Positions 34,177 through 45,911 are shown, counted from the first letter of the stretch. The stretch: 64,000 bases of DNA from Prosopocoilus inquinatus (GCA_036172665.1 CM069874.1:52000707-52064706); one strand, 5' to 3'. Numbers and translations: made by a program. Notes: generated by a model from the sequence alone, not told the origin.

Positions 34177-35660
34177 TAAAACCTTTTAAAATATTGCCAG
34201 GCTTATGTTTAACTTATTACATTTTCAATCACGTTTGATACCTGAAATGTTCATGCGTGATTTGACAGCGCTACAGAAGCGTAAATAAAAGAAAAGTTTG
34301 TGAAACAAATGAAACAAACATGAAAGGACATTAATAGATATAATTTGTTTATTTTCATGTTAATTCAAATGTTTAAATTTTTTAAATTTTGTCGCACTAG
34401 AATTCCATTCCAATATTTTCTTTGAATTCCTCTTGGCCACTTTGATTATATTTTTGCCCCTGTATATTGTCGGTTGCCACCCACCATACGACAATATTAA
34501 ACTGAAGACGATAATACACATTATTAATCGATTAAGTAATTTACTGGAAATCAAGAGCTTACAATGAATATTTTTCATCAACAAACTGTATTTAATTTAA
34601 CCATCGAATATTAATCAAAAGTGGTAAATTATATGACGTTAAGAACAATCATAAACGTAGAGTAGAATACCTGATTTATTTTTTACTTAATATTTACTTT
34701 GTAAACAATGTGATGTGACAGTGCGGATTTTAGAATTTAGAAAATTTTCTACAATTCTAATTGTTTAATATTAAAGGCTTTATAATTTTATGATGAGTTA
34801 GAACTTCTAAACATTTTTTTTATTAAGAAAAACTTTTTTAGACGAACGAATTGTCCCTAAGAATTGTAATTAAATTTCCCATTGTGATTTCTCTATTTTT
34901 TTGGAATTAAAAAAAAAAAACTTTATAATTATATTACAATCGGTCAATATTTCTTTTTGTAATGTTTTGATCCGTCTGCCTTTGATGTGAAGCCGAATAC
35001 TCACCCCCCGGCGACAAACATCGTTACCAAATAATAGAATCAACTGTTCATCTCTTAATGATTTGCACATTCGTGTCATTATTACCTGGCTTATTACGGG
35101 CTTTCGTTCCCTCTCTCGAGGCGAATTACTCTGGAAATCCAATCCTTTGTCGGGTCTCTAATTGGTTACTAGCTCGGAATCGAGTTGACTAATTTTTCCC
35201 AGCCTCGATTCAAAGAGATTTTGTCCATTTTGTGCTCGTGAATTTTAACGTGTCAATTTGTACGTGAAAGTTAAACGTGGAGCGGTGACCACCCATGAAA
35301 TCGCTGTAAGGCCAGCAGTCTAAACAGCCCCATTTCAAGATTTCTCCCTGACCAACAACAAAAGCACGAAATGTATCGGCAATAAACGTACCAGCACTTA
35401 GGCTTGGACGTAAAAGAATAGAAAAGTAAAATATATCTTCTGGAACTTGACAGAAATCTGACAAAGTCGTTTTCTTTCTTGGAAATTTCGAATTTATAAC
35501 TTTTACCGAACGTATAATTACGTTCAGTATCACTTTTTAGAAACAATTTATTTTCACGAAAGTGACTACATAGTATATTTATTATATTACAACTAAGAAT
35601 ACGCGAGCCTAGTGCCAATATGAATTCTTGATGCCTAAGAAAGGGACAGTTCCCTTTATA
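34177..35660. other. Anonymous interval, partly unique-looking
   Basis: There is no gene. 34960-35240 is less AT-rich and non-repetitive (GCCTTTGATGTGAAGCCG, CCCTCTCTCGAGGCG) and could be host conserved sequence. The frames on both strands at 35210-35756 have no recognised domain. Confidence 0.35.
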
Positions 35661-37190
35661 CAGGGATATTAACGGTGAGTGGCCTATTAGAAAATACTGG
35701 AAACTACCCCTGACAGGTCGCTTAAAACTTGTAATAATCGATGACGATCTATACAAATAATATAAAATCTACTTCCGGTTCCAGAACACACCGTATATTG
35801 TCGCATATATGAATTCCTCGTTCAATTCTACATCTTTTGTATTCACACACATCCTGCCTAAAATGTATTGTTTTGATGATATTCAATTTTTTCTAAAAAA
35901 ATGTTTCGATTATAATGGTCATAATAAAATGTAATATTTCAAAATCTAAAAAAAAAAAACATAAAGAATTAGCCTATTCTCTGTTTGATCACAACGTTGG
36001 AATAATAATTTCTGATAAAACTTAAACTGTATACTTTAAAAAGAACTTACAGGAAATCCACAGGAGTTGACAGCTTTCAACGACGAATAACTCGATTTTT
36101 TAAATGCAACTACTGACTTTTTTCTGTACCATCTGATGTAAAATATTATTTTCTTTCGATTTTGTATAAGCAATTTTATCACTAACTTTAATGGTTTTCA
36201 AGATATTTATGCATAATCTATTTCTTGTTAACTACTGACGTTATAAAGATTTGATTTTTTAATTTCTTGTCCATCCAATTGTTCAAATGCGTTTCTGCCC
36301 CTTCGTTCCAGATTTTCTCTAATATGTATAGGAGTATTACGTAATTTATCTTTCTATTTTACTCCGTAAATAATTATCTATTGGAGTCAAATCGGGTGAT
36401 CAATGAAGTCAAACCCATTGATCATCGCTCCCTGTTAAACGATTTTCAAATATTCCCGCCAGCATTACAAAAGTTCTTATTAGTAAATAAATAGCATTTT
36501 GAACAAGAATTATGAAAGATGAAGCTAAGCATTCTGTTTATAATAAGAAATCGCATATTTATAGTGTCAGTATTTAATAAAAAATCAATTTGTACGCAAA
36601 TATTTTGAAAACCACTAGAAATAACCATTATATGGTTTATGCAAGAAGAAACAAAATTACATTTTGCATCAGATGGCATAGAAAAAAGTTAATGGTCACA
36701 TTTAAAAAAATCAAGTTATTCATAGTTGAAAACTGTTAACTTCTGTGGATCCCCTGTAAGCTCTTCGTAAAGTGTACTGTTTATCCTTTACCAGAAAGTG
36801 TTACTTCATCTCTGGGTTCAAGCAGAGAAAAGTATAATTCTCTATCTTTTTTTACTTTTCGAAATATTATAATTTATTGTGACTACTGTAATTGTCAAGA
36901 TTTTTAGAAAAAATTGAATATTGTCAAAACAGTTCATTTTAGCTATGACGTATGGGAATACAAAAGATGTAAAACTGAATGGGAAATTCAAAAATTTAAA
37001 AATAAATGGGGTGTTCCATTTAAAATAAGAAAGTTAGTATTGATTCCCTGTACAACCGGAAGAACGCCATGACTGATTTTATATTATTTGAATAGTTCGT
37101 TATCGATTAATACCATATAAAAATTTTCAGCGGCCTGTAAGGTGTAGTTTCGTATATAATCTAATAGGCCACTCACCGTGAATATCCCTG
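35661..37190. mobile_element. Near-complete palindromic foldback element, TA duplication
   Basis: The ends are CAGGGATATTAACGGTGAGT and, inverted, CAGGGATATTCACGGTGAGT, flanked by TA at 35659-35660 and 37191-37192. The inverted arms extend far inward (35661 to about 36230, and about 36570 to 37190), with matching words TACATCTTTTGTATTC, ATATTCAATTTTTTCTAAA and TGCCATCTGATG-type sequence. The unpaired centre is about 340 bases. The right arm carries a TTTAAATGGAACACCCC module that the left arm lacks. No gene is inside. Confidence 0.85.
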
Positions 37191-37345
37191 TATAAGTAAG
37201 TCATTTTCCAAAACGTTTTTTACTTTCCTAAAAACGGAATGTTTCTTGAATGTCGCCATATTTTCTAATGGGTTTTCTATCGTTAAGGACATAATTATAT
37301 GCTATTTAACAAACACTAAATTAAAGATATAAACGATAAAAACAA

Positions 37346-37401
37346 ATAAAATAGCGACATCTTACTATCGCTTTTTGACCTAACATTGCAGTAGGATAGA
37401 C
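37346..37401. repeat. 56-bp dispersed sequence, copy 2
   Basis: This is the same as 21293-21348 except one base. It is followed by unrelated sequence (CAAATTGAAGCGGG). Confidence 0.8.
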
Positions 37402-37758
37402 AAATTGAAGCGGGATTTGCTCCTAATGAGTCCCCCATGCAAGGCGGCCATGCTTGCTGTCAAAGCATAATGAAATTTTTTAGATAAAAACAAACTTGTT
37501 TTGATAATTTATTTTAGTATGAATTCATATAAAAATTGTTTTTAATTTCTAACCCGGCCAGTGTGGACGTTGCATGAAACGTTAACGGACAGGAATCGAC
37601 CTGAATTGTGTATTCATAGTATTACTGAGAGCTTGTAAGTGTAACAAATGGTAATTGAATAGAAAAACAACTTTATTAATTAAATTAAGGACGCTAATCA
37701 TTTACGGTTTAAATTCAGTTGATATCCTGATGGATTGTGACATCCTATGTGTCTAAAA

Positions 37759-37932
37759 GCCACCATACACGATGCATTTTACCTTTCGTTTTACCTACAC
37801 AGTTTTTAAGCTTCAAGAAAAACTGAGCGTGTGTGTGCTTAAAACGTTTATCATTTTAAGCTCACAAAATGCTCCCTTTTGCTCGAAGTCTAAAAACTGT
37901 GCAGGCAAAACGCATCGTGTATGATGGCCCTT
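37759..37932. mobile_element. Small MITE with CCATACACGATGC ends
   Basis: The left end GCCACCATACACGATGC and inverted right end GCCATCATACACGATGC continue inward with TTTTACC/TTTTGCC and CACAGTTTTTA(A/G) (about 45-bp inverted repeat), enclosing about 85 bases. The target duplication was not identified with confidence. Confidence 0.7.
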
Positions 37933-38312
37933 ACAGAATATGATTCGAGATATAACACTTTTTAAAAATTATGATTGTAACAATTAAGTAATAATACGAT
38001 GACACTAATACATACATACACTGAGAATCTTATAAGACTGCACATAGTAATTATAATCAACGGAAGCATTATTACATTATTTCCAAGTTTATTTTATTCG
38101 CCATGGTTATCGTGCGTTGTTAGTAATGACACTACTGATTTTGAATTGTCAGATTGAATTAAATTATTCTTTCGATTTATTGTAAAATGTATACAACCGC
38201 CGAAAAAGTGGAAATGTAGGTACACATCATTCTCAAATGGAGCTTCACTGACAGAGGTCTTTGCGTTATTTGCTGCCAAATTTCCACATAGATCAACTAT
38301 TGCCTTTCTTAA
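37933..38312. other. Anonymous interval upstream of the Tc1/mariner-type element
   Basis: An 81-codon minus frame (38094-38339) begins inside the neighbouring terminal repeat (MRNSIEGTVLRKA). It has no recognised domain and is not called. Confidence 0.35.
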
Positions 38313-38314
38313 TA

Positions 38315-39652
38315 CCGTGCCTTCAATTGAATTCCTCATTAAAGTGGGCTATGATTTCACTGTTTTTTTCTCCTAAGATTTGCAGCACTGATAGCTGTTC
38401 AATTATTTAATTAAACAAATGTCAAATTGACACTTTGTATTTTCAATTAATTCAAAATGTTAGAATTACAGCAGAAAATATTTATTGTTGAAAGTTATTT
38501 TCAAACCGGTAGAATAGAAAATGGACAGTTAGTTTATTCAATTAATCAGTGTGTACAGAAGTTTCGACAGCACTTTCCTAATTTTGCTATTACTTATGAA
38601 CAGCTAGTTAAACATATCCATGCTTGTGTTCTTAAATTTCGTGAAACAGGATCACTTGGTCGCAAAACAGGGAGCGGAGCAGCTAAGAAAAGGACTGCAG
38701 CCTGCATTGAAGATGTTCGGAATCGAATGGAACACTCTCCCAAGAAATCTATTGCGAAACTTTCACAAGAAGTTCAGCTATCAGTGGGAACATGTCACAC
38801 TATTCTTAAAAAAGACTTAAAGCTTTATCCATATAAGATTCAAGCAGTCCACGAACTCAGGCCAGTAGATTTTCACAGAACAGAATATTGTCAGTGGTTT
38901 CTTGATAACTTAAGCAACGACGACATTTTTGACAAGTGTTTCTTTTCCGATGAGGCCTGGTTTCATCTCTCAGGGTATTTAAATAAACAGAATATGAGAA
39001 TATGGTCAGCAGAAAATCCCAATGAATTTGTGGAAACTCCATTACATCCATTAAAGAATGGTGTTTGGCTAGCAGTGTCAAGAAGGCGTATCATCGGACC
39101 AATATTTTTTAACGACTCAGTAACTGCTGAAATATACCGAAATGAGATATTAGAACCTTTCATTAATCAACTACATGATGATGAACCTACAGAAGGGTTT
39201 TTTTCAGCAAGACAATGCTATTGCCCACACAGCTCATCAAACAATGACTTTCCTGCAGCAGTTTTTCGATAATCGGATTGTGAATTTTCCTGCAAGGTCT
39301 CCGGATCTCACAATTATGGATTACTTCATTTATCCGCACATGGAAAACACAGTTTTTAGAACTAAGCGTCACACAATCGAAGAACTTCGTGCGGGCATTA
39401 CAGATGTGTGTGCTAACATAACCCCCGAACACTTAGCAAACGGGTTTGAAAACATGAAACGCAGAGTACGCTTATGTATTCAAGCTGAAGGAGAGCACTT
39501 TGAGCATCTACTTTAAACTTTAATGTTGTGTTTTTATTTGATGTTATGATCAGTACTGACCGTTAATGACAACTGTTTTCTCTAGAATTGTGTCGCCAAC
39601 TTCATAAAAAAATAACAGCTTTCTTTAATGAGGAATTCAATTAAAGGCACGG
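38315..39652 (+). mobile_element. Tc1/mariner-superfamily transposon, complete ends
   Basis: The ends CCGTGCCTTCAATTGAATTC (left) and the inverted CCGTGCCTTTAATTGAATTC (right) continue as CTCATTAAAG, about 32 bp in all, flanked by TA at 38313-38314 and 39653-39654. The 1338-bp element carries one transposase with a single frameshift. Confidence 0.9.
38457..39516 (+). pseudogene. Tc1/mariner-type transposase with one frameshift
   Basis: This is a transposase of about 352 residues in two frames. It begins MLELQQKIFIVESYFQTGR with helix-turn-helix sequence (KFRETGSLGRKTGSG, KKSIAKLSQEVQLSVGT) and ends at TAA 39514. The catalytic acidic residues are present: D in FFSDEAWFHL, D in FFQQDNAIAHTA, and D in SPDLTIMDYF, about 35 residues after the second. 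The N-terminus is of the type often annotated DUF4817 in insect Tc1/mariner relatives. The first frame is 38457 to about 39204; the second is reached by one extra T in the T7 run at 39198-39204, between EGFF and QQDN. This is the only lesion seen, so the copy is young. It differs clearly from the mariner at 22246-23298. Confidence 0.88.
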
Positions 39653-40062
39653 TATATTACTATCGACTTTTTAAAAAACATAACTTTTTTCGTAATTTCA
39701 AAATCAAAAAAAGTTGGAGTACAAAAGAAAATATCAATAAATATGATCACTGCAATATACAGTGCTTTTTTTAACTGCGGCCTTAGGAATTTACGTGCAA
39801 AAAATTTTGCCTTGTGTTAGCTTATGTTCTGCTGTTTTTGTTTCTAATAATCAATTACATAATTTATTATAAAATAAACATTAACAGAATATGAGGCGTG
39901 TCATTAATTTAATTATGATGAATTTTAAATTATTAACGACCAAATATGAATCGAGTAGGTCAAAATCAAAAATTAATTTGTCAAACAGACATTTAGACGG
40001 TAGTGACTAATTTCTCTTTAACGTTGACCTACACGATTCATTAAAAATTTCCACTTTTAATA

Positions 40063-40727
40063 CAGTCAAAGCTCCCTAACTGGAACTCCTATAACTCGAA
40101 TTTTTCAATAACTCGAAGTTGCTTGCTGTCCCCTGGTGTTGCCTAGCGATTCGCATTGATTTTTCGCTCTTTATCTCGAATTTCTCTAACTCTAAAATTT
40201 CTATAACTCGTAAATTTCTATATCTCGAAATAAATTTGACGAAGAAAGGACTCACAAAGCTCCATAACTCGAATTTTTACAACAAATCCCCACCTTTTCA
40301 TGTTTCCAGCGACGCTGGGAATCCCCTTCTTCGGATCTGAGACAATAAAGCTACGCTCTTCAGTTTAGTATTTTAATTAATTTGGTCGTATTGTCTTTAG
40401 ATACATATAAATTTCCGACAACTTAAAAGTCTTACAGTTCAACAAAAGCCTGAAATTAAAAAAAAAGTCGAAAGTGGTATCAAAATGAAAAATATTGCTG
40501 AGGAATACAAAATACCAGCAAGTACATTATCCACGGTTATTATATTAAATTTTAATGTGTATACTATTGTTCACATGTTCTTTTTTTACTTCTTAATAAA
40601 ATATGTAAATAAATACAAAATATGAATGAATATGTATGGTATGCACCCATGTCCTTTAACTCGAATATTCTATAACTCGAATTAAATCTCAGGTCCCTTG
40701 GCAGTTAGAGTTACGGAGTTTCGACTG
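40063..40727 (+). mobile_element. Tigger/pogo-like derivative, internally deleted
   Basis: The left end CAGTCAAAGCTCCCTAACTG and inverted right end CAGTCGAAACTCCGTAACTC are flanked by TA (40061-40062, 40728-40729), typical of pogo/Tigger. Frequent TAACTCGAA words lie just inside both ends. At 40452-40535 it encodes EIKKKVESGIKMKNIAEEYK and then IPASTLST, which is the CENP-B/pogo N-terminal helix-turn-helix of the family. The rest of the transposase, including the DDE part, is missing, so the 665-bp element is non-autonomous. Confidence 0.85.
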
Positions 40728-40729
40728 TA

Positions 40730-40800
40730 TTAGGTTGTTCGGAACAAAATGTCGTTTGTTTTTTCTTTATCAACTAAGAAGAAAACAAAAGCGAATCAAG
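40730..40800. mobile_element. Solitary mariner left end beside the Tigger element
   Basis: TTAGGTTGTTCGGAACAAAA and the following TGTCGTTTGTTTTTTC closely match the left end of the mariner at 41354 (TTAGGTTGGTCGGGAAAAAA). No matching right end was found. Its TA is shared with the right TA of the Tigger element. Confidence 0.6.
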
Positions 40801-41222
40801 TAAAGACAAAATACAATTGGTTTATGTATAACTAAAAAGAAGTGAAATAAAGCCAAATAAAATAAGTATATCTACACATACAGTGTTAAGAATATGTATT
40901 AATATAATTTGAAAGGAAATCCAAGAATGTTAACCAACCTATTTTGGGTTATCGAATTGTAATATCGAGAACATAAAAACTTTAAAAACTAAATATAAAC
41001 TGTAACTTAAACATGTTTGAAACTAGAATGCGATTATTTACAGGCAAACTTAAATTCTAAGGAAAGGCAAAAAGTTAAGGACATCATAAAATCTAGTCCT
41101 CATACAACGGATATTATTCTAAAATTTTGTTTCCCTAAAAGCAGCATTTGTTAAGGGGAGCATTAAGGGCGTCGTGTTTGTTTGTACGTTTGTATGTTTA
41201 TATGTTTTAAGATTTTTGTTTT

Positions 41223-41325
41223 TCTGAACTGTACTGCTCACGCGCTCTTGCTAATGTTCACGCGCTTTTGCTAAATACACAGTATTTTTAGCAAGAACAC
41301 ATGAGCAGTACAGTTCCGAACTGAT
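41223..41325. repeat. Short inverted repeat
   Basis: GAACTGTACTGCTCA and TCTTGCTAA at about 41227-41258 are inverted at about 41297-41325 (TTAGCAAGAACACATGAGCA then GTACAGTTC). The loop includes a partial second copy, CACGCGCTTTTGCTAA. Confidence 0.7.
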
Positions 41326-41353
41326 TCAGAACTCTGTAGGAACAAAGCTAATA

Positions 41354-42437
41354 TTAGGTTGGTCGGGAAAAAATGTCGTTTTTTCTTTCTTTATCAACTA
41401 ATTCTTATTTCGAAGGTAGCAAGATATAATTTTTTATTTGCAAATTGAAGAGTATACTTCTCTAAATAATATACTACGAAATGTTAACCCGTACCTAATT
41501 GTGTGTTCTTACGAAGAATAACCAAAAAAACGAAGAATTCTTGAACCTATTGTTATACGACTTTAAGAAGAAAAGTGGCTGCACAAGTGGCTTAGACTAT
41601 TTACGAGAAGAAGACACAGAGTCTCTTAATGTTAAGACATGCCCAACATGAATTTATAAAATTTTGAAATGGCGATTTTACTCTCCGAAGGAGTCGTACA
41701 TCAGGTTGCCCTTTAAAGATCAACCATTTGGTGCCACTTTGGAGGTCGTAGTACGATTATTAAACGTTCTACAAAAATTTCACACAACTTAAATGAATCT
41801 CAACCTAAACACCTTAAACATTTGTACAAAATTACTCCAAACTCCCCGCCACAATCGTTTTCTGTGACAAATCGTGATATATGAAGAAATACGGACCAAA
41901 CAAAGACCGTTTTGGAAGATAAGTAATGTTCAGTGTTTGGTGGAATATCTTTGGCGTGATCCATTTTGAACTTATTTCAAATGTCCGTACCGTTAATGCT
42001 GCAGTCTGTTGTGTTCAACTTACCAAAGTACACGAAATTTTACGTTTAGGGTACCCTGCTTCTGTAAATACAAATCACGTGATCCACCAATACCACAATA
42101 CAATTAGGTCTCAATAAAAACTGATGGAGCTTGGATGGACCTTTCTTCCTCTTTCTGCATAAAGTCCGAACATTGCTCTTTCGGATTACCATATGTTTTG
42201 TTCGATGAAACATTTGCTTAAAGACAGAAATTTTAATGAATATTGCGAAGTCGACAGGGCATATCAAGAATTTCTGGACTCTAGAGAACTTGACTGGTAT
42301 CATCGAGGAATACAAATGCTGGCAGAATGATGGCAATGAAAATGGCAATTGCATAGTTTAATGAAAATTAACATATTTCGTTTAACACAAGCATTCTAAA
42401 TTAGAAAGAAAACGACATCTTTTTCCTAAAAACCTAA
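41354..42437 (+). pseudogene. mariner fossil (TTAGGTTGGTCGG ends)
   Basis: The inverted ends TTAGGTTGGTCGGGAAAAAA and (right, inverted) TTAGGTTTTTAGGAAAAAGA are both flanked by TA. The 1084-bp interior encodes recognisable mariner transposase pieces on the plus strand in shifting frames: SGCTSGLDYLREEDTESLNV-like N-terminal remnants, SVWWNIFGVIHFELI at about 41930-41975, KLMELGW at about 42119, and SPNIALSDYHMF followed by CSMKHLLKDRNF near 42163-42235. The third catalytic aspartate (SDYHMF) survives, but many stops and frameshifts and the shortened length show an old, dead copy. Its end type differs from the mariner at 22068-23369. Confidence 0.85.
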
Positions 42438-42617
42438 TATTAAAAGAATTAATTTAAAGATGCCAGTTATTCTGGAGTATGTAATTTATAATAAATTATG
42501 TAATTGATTATTAGAAACAGAAATTAGCTTAACATTTTTAGCAGAACATAAGTTAACACGACGCAAAATTTTTAGCACGTAAATCCGTATGGCCACAATT
42601 AAAAAAAAAGCACTGTA

Positions 42618-43870
42618 TAATTAAACGTTTCTAATAAAAATTTAATTTTTTTCCTTAAAAATTAAATCCCTAACGTCTGGGTTAATTACTCAAGATATAT
42701 TTTGTGTACGTATTTTATTGTATTCATAAAGAAAATCGTTATTTTGCAAGTGTACTTGAGGTCAAAACGATTTCTCTCTCTCACGAATGGCGTGATCAAA
42801 AAAGTATAACGCTAGTGATTACCGTGCAAACACACTTGCGTGATTTTATATGATATAGCAATCGCTCACGTTTCATGATTTGTAGACGCCAAACATACTC
42901 CGATTTAAATATAAAGTGACGAGATGATTGATGACGTGTTGGCGGAGATCGCGGGCGTGACAAGGGCGGCGCGACTCGCCCACGTCCGCATAGGACCCTA
43001 ATTATGGCACCCACTCGAAGTGAACATCCAGACACACAGACAGATCATCCGTAATGACAGGAAAAAATGCACAAACATACATCCGGTTTTACTCTAATGT
43101 GAACTGCAGTCCTGTTACAGTCGCTAAAATTTTATTTATTAAATTCAGAACAAGAATAATAATCATAATAATATAAAAAATGTCAACAGGTAAAATTTTG
43201 AGATCTGAAACTCACAATCTACCTTTAATGAATGAAGTCGATAGCAAGAAAATGTTCATGAGTGGTCGACATTCCCAAGTTTTCTGCTGATGGTAGTTGC
43301 GACTATTGCCGCAGAGCTTCTGCATTCGAATTCACTGTACAACATACCAAGAGTTTATTTTTATTTGTATACATAGCAACAGTGTATATTTTTATAAAAA
43401 AAAAAAAAAAACATGTCAACGCATTGAGTATGTGTAGTTGGTTGCCTTCAGATTGCATTGCATTAATTATTAATTATAAAAGAAAATTCTCCTACATAAG
43501 TTACCGCTTTTAATGAGTTCTGTATCAGCAAATTATGATCACATATACAGCATATTCCATAAGCGAGTTATGTACCGAACTTATTCTTTTCTAAATGGAA
43601 TATACCAATTTTTATTCCACATTTCAATAGATTTTTTTTTAAATAAGCACTTTTTATTCAAAATACTAACGGGTTATCCACGCAAGTTTTTGTGACCTTC
43701 TGGCATTTCGATTCAAGATTGTTCACTTTTTATTCAGCGACTAGAGCCCTAAATTCAAGCTCTAATGTAGAGGCCTACGATAAATTGTATGGATAAATAT
43801 CTCAAATAATTCTGAGACGAATGAAAATATTTTACAACACGTTTTTTAAGTTGATTACAGAGAAGTGATA
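42618..43870. other. Anonymous interval with a GC-rich patch
   Basis: No gene is called. 42935-43030 is strikingly GC-rich and non-repetitive for the region (GGCGGAGATCGCGGGCGTGA, GCGGCGCGACTCGCCCACG) and could belong to a host promoter or exon. The 79-codon minus frame across it has no recognised domain. Confidence 0.35.
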
Positions 43871-43871
43871 T

Positions 43872-44009
43872 AGGGCGCGTTCAGAGACGTTCAGCGTCTG
43901 AGTTGCTTACTCAGCAAACATTTGTGATTGGCTCACATTAAGCTAATAGCCAATCACAAACGACTGCTGAGTAAGCAACTCAGCCGCTGAGCATCCGCTG
44001 AACGCGGCC
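43872..44009. mobile_element. 138-bp hairpin MITE, GGGCGCGTTCAG ends
   Basis: It is almost a perfect hairpin. Outer ends GGGCGCGTTCAG and CTGAACGCGGCC pair, then CTGAGTTGCTTACTCAGCA and TTTGTGATTGGCT pair with AGCCAATCACAAA and TGCTGAGTAAGCAACTCAG, leaving about a 14-base loop. The target duplication is unclear. Confidence 0.8.
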
Positions 44010-44535
44010 AATAACTCACAAGTTATCAATCTTATAACCATAAAATGTGCTATGGTTGCTAAGTTCGTATAAAGTACTATCCATATACGTTATAATTTAC
44101 CGAGTGTTCCATTTGAAAAAAATGACTAATTTTACACTATGCGAACTGCGATTTTTTAAAATTTTGAATATTGTAAAAATAGATAAATTTAGAAATATTT
44201 CGGTCTGAGGTTGATTGTGTCATATCATTAAAATTGACAATTTGGCAGACGATCAAACATGACCCCTTTTTTGCATAAAATTAAAAATAACTAGAACTCA
44301 TTTAGAAAAGTTTTTATAATAAAATATAACCAAGAGACAACAATCAAGAACTATTTAAAAATTCTGAAGAAAGCACGAATCAAGAAACAAGAATAAAAAA
44401 TTAAATAAATTAAATAAATTGGTACATTTGGAAACTAGAAATCAGAAAAATTAAATTAAATTAAAATAAGTAGGGTTAACGGTTAATTTTAGATCTTTAC
44501 ATATTAATTTATCTTTACTTACATTTAGACATATA
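44010..44535. other. Anonymous AT-rich interval
   Basis: This contains a TGTTCCATTTGAAAAAAATG module at about 44105, of the kind recurring inside several foldbacks, and A-rich sequence at 44340-44470. Confidence 0.4.
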
Positions 44536-45767
44536 CAGGGTGTTCATGGGAAGCCGCGACAATAGCTAACATTCTTATTTGTATTTTTATGAAGTAACTT
44601 TTAGGAAAGTGTTAGGACCTTTCCTCTTCGGTTTTATGGTTCTTTCAAAAAAACAAATGACAATCAGGTTTTCGAGATTTTCACTTGTTTTTAACTTTTT
44701 TAAATAGAATGTTAGGTTTTTTATCATCGCATCGCGTTCAGGATGTCAAATTAATTATGTCTCTAAAATATCATCTCCCAAAGCCTACTATTTTAGAAAT
44801 GAATTAGTAACAAAATCTTGGGTACCCTCGAAGAAACAAATGACTGTCAGATTTTCGAGATTTTCAGTTGTTTTCAACTTTTTTAAATAGAACATTATAT
44901 TTTTTATTAGCGTATCGTGTTCAGGATGTCAAATTAAGTATTTCCCTAAAATATTCCCCTCCTAAGTCTACTATTTTATAAATTATTTTTTTAATAATGG
45001 TATTACACATTTTAACATTTCGTGCTTTCAATATTTGGACCCAAGAGTTTTTAGTTGGAACTAAATTTAAACAAATTTTGAATCATGACAGTTCACAAAG
45101 GTCTGACAGTTTGAACACACTTCCTTTAGTCTCTTGTTTCAACGCGCACCATATTGTATTCGTGAATAAAAAAACTACACTTCTTCCCGCGAATATCAAG
45201 ACTGAATTATTTATGAAATATTCTGTTTTGAGAGATATTATTTCACAGACATACTTAATTTGATATCCTGAACGCGATTTCATGATAAAAAACATAATAT
45301 TCCATTTAAAAAAGTTGCAAACAATTGAAAATCTCGAAAACCTGATTGTCACTTGTTTTTCCAAAGGTACCATAAAATCGAGCAGGGAAGGTCCTGAAAC
45401 TTTTCTAATTTAAGCTACTTCGTGAAACTTCAAATAAAAAAGTTAGCTATTGTAGCTATTGTAGCCATTTCCCGTGAACACCAAGATTTTGTTACTAAAT
45501 CATTTAGAAAAGTAGTAGACTTTGGATGATGATATTTTAGAGACATAATTAATTTGACATCCTGAACGCGATACAAAAATAAAAAACCTAACATTCCATT
45601 AAAAAAAATGAAAACAATTGCAAATCTCGAAAACCTGATTGTCGTTTTTTTTTTTTTTTGAAAGTACCATAAAGAGGAAAGGTCCTAAAACTTTCCTAAT
45701 TTAAGTTACTTCATAAAAATACAAATAAGAAAGTTAGCTTTTGTAGCGGCCTCTCATGAACACCCTG
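44536..45767. mobile_element. Foldback with tandemly duplicated arms, TA duplication
   Basis: The ends are CAGGGTGTTCATGGGA and, inverted, CAGGGTGTTCATGAGA, flanked by TA at 44534-44535 and 45768-45769. Each arm holds two direct copies of a roughly 180-base unit containing TTTTCGAGATTTTCA, ATAGAA(T/C)(G/A)TTA and ATCG(C/T)GTTCAGGATGTCAAAT. The four copies start near 44640, 44815, 45240 and 45530, the last two reversed. An 88-codon frame in the centre (44997-45263) has no recognised domain. Confidence 0.82.
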
Positions 45768-45875
45768 TATATCTTTTAGGAAGATTAGATTGTTGTTAAT
45801 TTTAACATTTTTGTGATTTTATTAGGATGATTAGGTTGTTTTTAGATCTTTTTAGTGCTTTTAAGTTGGTAGCGT

Positions 45876-45911
45876 ACTGAAGATGGCAGCTTAGCTACCG
45901 AAATACGTATC
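45876..45911 (+). other. Hammerhead-like motif typical of Penelope ends
   Basis: CTGAAGA, then a stem-forming TGGCAGCTTAGCTACC, then GAAATACGT. This follows the CTGANGA-stem-GAAA layout of hammerhead ribozymes found at the ends of Penelope-like elements. It is seen as pattern only; no folding was run. Confidence 0.4.

Larger units (their letters stand above)
39760..42615. mobile_element. Composite bounded by about 115-bp inverted repeats
   Basis: The left end CAGTGCTTTTTTTAACTG and the inverted right end CAGTGCTTTTTTTTTTAATTG are followed inward by TTTACGTGC, AAAATTTTGC, GTGTTA(G/A)CTTATGTTCTG and AATCAATTACATAATTTATT on both sides, flanked by TA at 39758-39759 and 42616-42617. The 2.86-kb interior contains a Tigger/pogo derivative, a mariner fossil and another mariner left end, so it has been a repeated target. 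No transposase of its own was found. Confidence 0.8.

Noticed and set aside
35271..35756. 161-codon minus-strand frame
   Set aside because: It overlaps the left end of the foldback at 35661 and another minus-strand frame, and has no recognisable domain.
38094..38339. 81-codon minus-strand frame starting in the transposon terminal repeat
   Set aside because: Its start lies in the inverted repeat, so it is an accidental junction frame; no domain.
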